NCBI RefSeq assembly: GCF_008710145.1
Contig: NZ_VYKL01000031.1
Location: 1-64,000 of the forward strand
Source of the DNA: Niallia endozanthoxylica
GTDB taxonomy: Bacteria > Bacillota > Bacilli > Bacillales > Cytobacillaceae
Direction: 5' to 3'
Length of the DNA stretch: 64,000 nucleotides
The notes beneath the pieces are model-generated. The model was not told the DNA's origin, made no database searches, and saw nothing but the letters and a program-made list of their open reading frames with translations. Position numbers and translations under genes: made by a program. Positions 61,068-64,000 of this stretch are shown piece after piece (within the stretch, counting starts at the first letter, position 1; each line of letters starts with the position of its first letter).

Positions 61068-61637
61068 ATGAAAAAAGCGATTTTATTTTTAGCAAATGGA
61101 TATGAAGAAATCGAAGCGTTAGCAGTCGTTGATTATTTACGTCGTGCTGAAATACAGGTTGATATGGTTTCAATTACAGGAACGTTAGAAACGGTCAGCG
61201 CTCATGGAGTACATATTAAAGCAGATAAATTAGTAGAAGATGTGAATGCGGCAGAGTATGATGCTGTCATCACTCCAGGTGGGCTTCCTGGCTCCAAGCT
61301 GCTTGCAGAAAATGAACAAGTAGTATCCTATTTACAATCCTTTTATGAAGCGGACAAACTAGTTGCCTCTATTTGTGCCTCACCGCTTGCTTTAGAAGCT
61401 GCAGGATTAGCTGCAAAAATTAAAGGGACTTGTTATCCTGGCTTTGAATCACAAATTAATTTTAAAGAATTCTCTGAAGAAATCGTCGTTAAGGATGGAA
61501 ATGTGATTACTTCCCGTGGTCCGGCAACCTCTCCATATTTTGCCCTAGCAATCATTGAAGCACTTGTTGGAAAAGAAAAGGCTGATCAAATCCGTAATGG
61601 TACATTGATTCCAATGGTCGAAGGCTCAGTAAAATAA
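61068..61637 (+). CDS. DJ-1/PfpI/YajL-family protein
   Basis: 189 residues. G-Y-E-E-I-E-A (Glu near 15), T-P-G-G-L-P-G-S, and the nucleophile elbow S-I-C-A-S-P-L-A-L (Cys about 103). T-S-R-G-P-A-T-S follows, as in YajL/DJ-1. Family members act as deglycases or methylglyoxal-handling and oxidative-stress proteins. ATG at 61068 is 9 nt after GAGGAGG; an ATG at 61059 abuts it. A TTGTCG-N18-TATAAT promoter (about 61018-61047) is plausible. It may protect against reactive aldehydes, but that link is only proximity. Confidence 0.88.
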   Translation: MKKAILFLANGYEEIEALAVVDYLRRAEIQVDMVSITGTLETVSAHGVHIKADKLVEDVNAAEYDAVITPGGLPGSKLLAENEQVVSYLQSFYEADKLVASICASPLALEAAGLAAKIKGTCYPGFESQINFKEFSEEIVVKDGNVITSRGPATSPYFALAIIEALVGKEKADQIRNGTLIPMVEGSVK

Positions 61638-61658
61638 TAACGATTGATAAGAAACATG

Positions 61659-61694
61659 CAGGCGGCTGAAACTTTCTCAGCCGCTTGTTTTTTG
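61659..61694 (+). terminator. Rho-independent terminator
   Basis: GCGGCTGA / TCAGCCGC stem (61662-61669, 61677-61684) with T-rich tail, after the DJ-1-like gene. Confidence 0.85.
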
Positions 61695-61821
61695 TCATAT
61701 TAGTATTCTTTGGAAAATACACATAAAAAACTATTTTTGAAAAAGTATAAAGATTTATGAAAATAATAATTTTTTAATGCAAAATTATACAATTTAGTTT
61801 ATAATAACAGTAACTTCATCG

Positions 61822-61851
61822 CTGATACGCTTTTAAGCGTTAAAGTATAAT
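61822..61851 (+). promoter_or_regulatory. TRAP operon promoter with overlapping palindrome
   Basis: ACGCTT-TT-AAGCGT perfect palindrome (61827-61840) lies in the spacer between a possible -35 CTGATA (61822) and -10 TATAAT (61846-61851). A repressor bound here would block the promoter of the dctP gene. No sigma-54 element was found. Confidence 0.5.
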
Positions 61852-61886
61852 ATTATAATATAATAGTTGAAAAGGGGTAATCAATT

Positions 61887-62918
61887 TTGAAGGGGATTAA
61901 ATTATTATTCATGATTGCCGCTGTTGTCAGTTTGTTAGCACTGACAGCTTGTGGAGGCGGAGCAAAGGACTCAGGAAAGAATCAAGCGAATAGCGGGAAA
62001 GATGGAGACGTTATTACGATTAAAGTAGGACATATTTCTCCAGATGGACAAGCCTATGCCATTGGATTTAACGAATATGCGAAAGCAGTGGAAGAAGCTA
62101 CTAATGGGAAAGTAAAATTCGAAATTTTCGGTAATGGTGCTCTAGGCGGCGAACGCGAAATGCTTGAAGGGGTTCAACTGGGTACATTGGATATGAGTGT
62201 CATTACAACAGGCGTTGTGACCAACTTTGTTCCTGAGGTGTCAGTCATTGAGTTCCCATTCTTATTTAGAGATTTAGACCATACGTACAAAACGTTAGAT
62301 GGTGAAGTGGGTCAAGAATTATTAGACAAAATGTCAGATGTCAATCTGAAAGGGATTGCTTTCTGGGAAAATGGTCAACGCCACTTAGCTAATAGCAAGA
62401 AGCCGATCAAATCAGTGGAAGATTTAAAGGGTCTAAAAATGAGAACCATTGAAAGTGAACTTTTACTAGATACGTATAGTGCACTTGGTACAAATGCAAC
62501 ACCAATGGCATTCCCAGAAGTATACAGCGGTCTGCAGCAGGGCGTGATTGATGGTTCAGATTTCTCAACGGGTGTTTACTATACAACAAATGTATATGAA
62601 CAATCTAAACATTTCTCTGAAGTAGGACTTTATTATGCTTCCGCTACTTTAGTAATGAATCAAGAGCTTTTTGCGTCGTTACCTGAAGAGATTCAAAAAG
62701 TCATCGTCGATCTTGGTAAAGAGTATGCACAGAAAGAACGTCAAATCAATCAAGATTTAATGGAAGATTACAAAAAGAATTTAGTGGAAAAGGGAGTAGA
62801 AATTATTCCTGAAGAAGATATTGATATGGAGTCATTCCGCAAGGCTGTTCAACCGGTCTATGAAAAACATGCAGAACGTTACGGAGATTATGTTGAAAGA
62901 ATACAAGCTGTCAAATAA
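61887..62918 (+). CDS. dctP: TRAP transporter solute-binding lipoprotein (DctP family)
   Basis: 343 residues. Signal peptide with lipobox A-L-T-A-C (Cys about 21). DctP-type receptor with G-G-E-R-E-M-L-E-G-V-Q-L-G-T-L-D (about 90), K-G-L-K-M-R-T-I-E-S (conserved Arg for carboxylate binding, about 187) and G-V-I-D-G-S-D. TTG start with AAAGGGG upstream. It binds an organic acid outside the membrane for the DctQM permease. A strong hairpin after the gene should keep its expression above that of dctQM. Confidence 0.92.
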   Translation: MKGIKLLFMIAAVVSLLALTACGGGAKDSGKNQANSGKDGDVITIKVGHISPDGQAYAIGFNEYAKAVEEATNGKVKFEIFGNGALGGEREMLEGVQLGTLDMSVITTGVVTNFVPEVSVIEFPFLFRDLDHTYKTLDGEVGQELLDKMSDVNLKGIAFWENGQRHLANSKKPIKSVEDLKGLKMRTIESELLLDTYSALGTNATPMAFPEVYSGLQQGVIDGSDFSTGVYYTTNVYEQSKHFSEVGLYYASATLVMNQELFASLPEEIQKVIVDLGKEYAQKERQINQDLMEDYKKNLVEKGVEIIPEEDIDMESFRKAVQPVYEKHAERYGDYVERIQAVK

Positions 62919-62937
62919 TCAATTGTAAAAAACATTA

Positions 62938-62976
62938 AAAGACTTTGAGGGGAGGATGATTCCTCAAAGTCTTTTT
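62938..62976 (+). terminator. Intra-operon terminator/attenuator after dctP
   Basis: AAAGACTTTGAGG / CCTCAAAGTCTTT perfect 13-bp stem with an 11-nt loop and T7, between dctP and dctQ. Confidence 0.85.
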
Positions 62977-63028
62977 TTCGTAATTCACTAGATTGGTTTG
63001 AAAATTTATTCTGAAAAGGGAGATGACA

Positions 63029-63538
63029 ATGAAAGTAATTCGTTGGCTCGATGAGAATATTGAAAAAGTAATATTAGTATTTTTCTCTATCATCATGGTA
63101 GCAGTTATTTTTTTACAAGTGGTGATGAGACAATTTGGCGGTTCCCTATCCTGGTCAGAGGAATTGGCACGTTATTGCTTTATCTGGATGATTTATATTG
63201 GAATCAGTTTAGGTGTAAAAGAGCAAAAACATGTAAGGATTGATGCCATTTTATTTTTGCTAAAGGAAAAAGGAAAAATGATTTTACTATTTATTGCCAA
63301 TCTTTTCTTTATGGCATTTGCGATATTTGTCATTATTTACGGTTATGAAGTAGCCCATCAATTATTACAATTTGGCCAAAAATCGCCTGCTAATCAAATT
63401 CCTATGGGTTTCATTTATATGGCAACACCTGTTGGAATGGGGCTGACTCTGATTCGATTAATTCAGAATCAAGTGAAGTTAGTTCAGTCCTTTCTAGGTA
63501 AAGGAAAAAACAATAACGGAAAAGAGATTTATTTTTAA
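63029..63538 (+). CDS. dctQ: TRAP transporter small permease (DctQ)
   Basis: 169 residues, four membrane helices. L-Q-V-V-M-R-Q-F-G-G-S-L-S-W-S-E-E-L-A-R-Y is the DctQ family signature; Q-I-P-M-G-F-I-Y marks the fourth helix. The start at 63029 is 7 nt after AAAGGG; an ATG at 63023 lies too near. Partner of the following DctM. Confidence 0.9.
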   Translation: MKVIRWLDENIEKVILVFFSIIMVAVIFLQVVMRQFGGSLSWSEELARYCFIWMIYIGISLGVKEQKHVRIDAILFLLKEKGKMILLFIANLFFMAFAIFVIIYGYEVAHQLLQFGQKSPANQIPMGFIYMATPVGMGLTLIRLIQNQVKLVQSFLGKGKNNNGKEIYF

Positions 63539-63560
63539 ATGAGGATAGGGGGTTTTGGTG

Positions 63561-64000
63561 ATGACAGCTACGGCCGTCTTATTTGGCAGCTTTGCCATTC
63601 TGTTACTGCTCAGTGTACCAATAGGTATCGCTATAGGGTTGGCAACACTGGTCACGATTTTTTATTCCGGCAGTATGCCGCTTGAATTTTTAGCTAAAGA
63701 ATTAGTCACATCTGTTGATTCATTTCCATTAATGGCGGTTCCTTTCTTTATTCTTGCTGGGGAAATTATGGGAAAGGGCGGTATTTCGCAAAGATTATTT
63801 GGAGTTGCCGGTGCACTGGTAGGAAATAAAACAGGGGGCTTTGCGATTGCTACCATTATTACATGCATGTTCTTTGCTGCGATTTCTGGTTCCGGCCCTG
63901 CTACTGTTGCGGCAATTGGAGGGGTGATGATACCTGCTATGGTTCAGCAGGGCTATGATAGACGGTTTGCAACAGCAACTGTAGCAGCCGCAGGTTCCAT
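63561..64000 (+). CDS. dctM: TRAP transporter large permease (DctM), 3'-truncated
   Basis: The first 146 codons lie inside the window. M-A-V-P-F-F-I-L-A-G-E-I-M-G-K-G-G-I-S and F-A-A-I-S-G-S-G-P-A-T-V-A-A-I-G are DctM hallmarks. ATG at 63561 (GTG at 63558 possible) follows ATAGGGGG. Rest of the gene lies beyond the right edge. Confidence 0.92.
   Translation, partial: MTATAVLFGSFAILLLLSVPIGIAIGLATLVTIFYSGSMPLEFLAKELVTSVDSFPLMAVPFFILAGEIMGKGGISQRLFGVAGALVGNKTGGFAIATIITCMFFAAISGSGPATVAAIGGVMIPAMVQQGYDRRFATATVAAAGS

Noticed and set aside
61740-61886. Search for a sigma-54 promoter before the DctP operon
   Set aside because: No GG-N10-GC element with flanking consensus and no TTCA-N4-TGAA pair were found, so this operon is not assigned to the amine regulon.

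Overview
The window looks like the chromosome of an aerobic, spore-forming Bacillaceae bacterium (Bacillus/Neobacillus-like). It is AT-rich, uses strong AGGAGG-type ribosome binding sites and frequent GTG/TTG starts, and carries Rho-independent terminators. An H-type small acid-soluble spore protein gene and many close relatives of Bacillus subtilis genes (paiA, yqeZ, helD, yoxD, niaR, citM-citST-yflP, puc genes, yezD) support this. No rRNA, tRNA, CRISPR array or intact mobile element was seen.

Layout. 0-5 kb: partial hexapeptide acetyltransferase; MarR-paiA diverging from a GNAT-YczE pair around a perfect operator; a YqeZ-type membrane protease; a small membrane protein; an integrase remnant. 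5-13 kb: three-gene ABC-2 exporter, quinone-oxidoreductase-like enzyme, HelD, and two decayed GyrI-like effector-binding genes. 13.7-16.5 kb: YtrA-type GntR/ABC operon. 16.7-22.5 kb: MOSC protein, Cache-HAMP-PAS-GGDEF-EAL protein, MFS transporter, YoxD-like reductase. 22.7-30.6 kb: surface-glycan cluster (ManC, six glycosyltransferases and an acidic-tailed protein). 31-41 kb: carboxylate/NAD-precursor transport block (TAXI-TRAP diverging from NiaR, AEC carrier, CitMHS transporter with CitST-like two-component system and an orphan TctC-type receptor). 41.2-45 kb: small protein and a second GntR/ABC operon behind a cluster of five similar palindromes. 45-50 kb: molybdenum hydroxylase (xanthine-dehydrogenase type) operon. 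50.6-52.7 kb: Rrf2-YezD, TerC-family exporter, SspH. 53-61 kb: probable secondary-amine oxidative demethylation regulon. 61-64 kb: DJ-1/PfpI protein and a DctPQM TRAP operon cut by the window end.

The most notable system is at 53-61 kb. A DUF3445-type heme-dependent oxidative N-demethylase, a DmmA-like protein, a ferredoxin-reductase-like electron donor, an aldehyde dehydrogenase, an NCS1 permease and a 67-residue membrane protein lie on the minus strand opposite a sigma-54 activator. Two -24/-12 promoters read into this cluster. Each is preceded by a nearly identical 35-bp pair of TTCA-N4-TGAA-like sites at exactly the same distances (72 and 91 bp from the -12 GC). This makes a coherent, testable enhancer-controlled amine-catabolism regulon in a Gram-positive. 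The activator also has an unusual ligand-domain-like extension after its Fis-type HTH.
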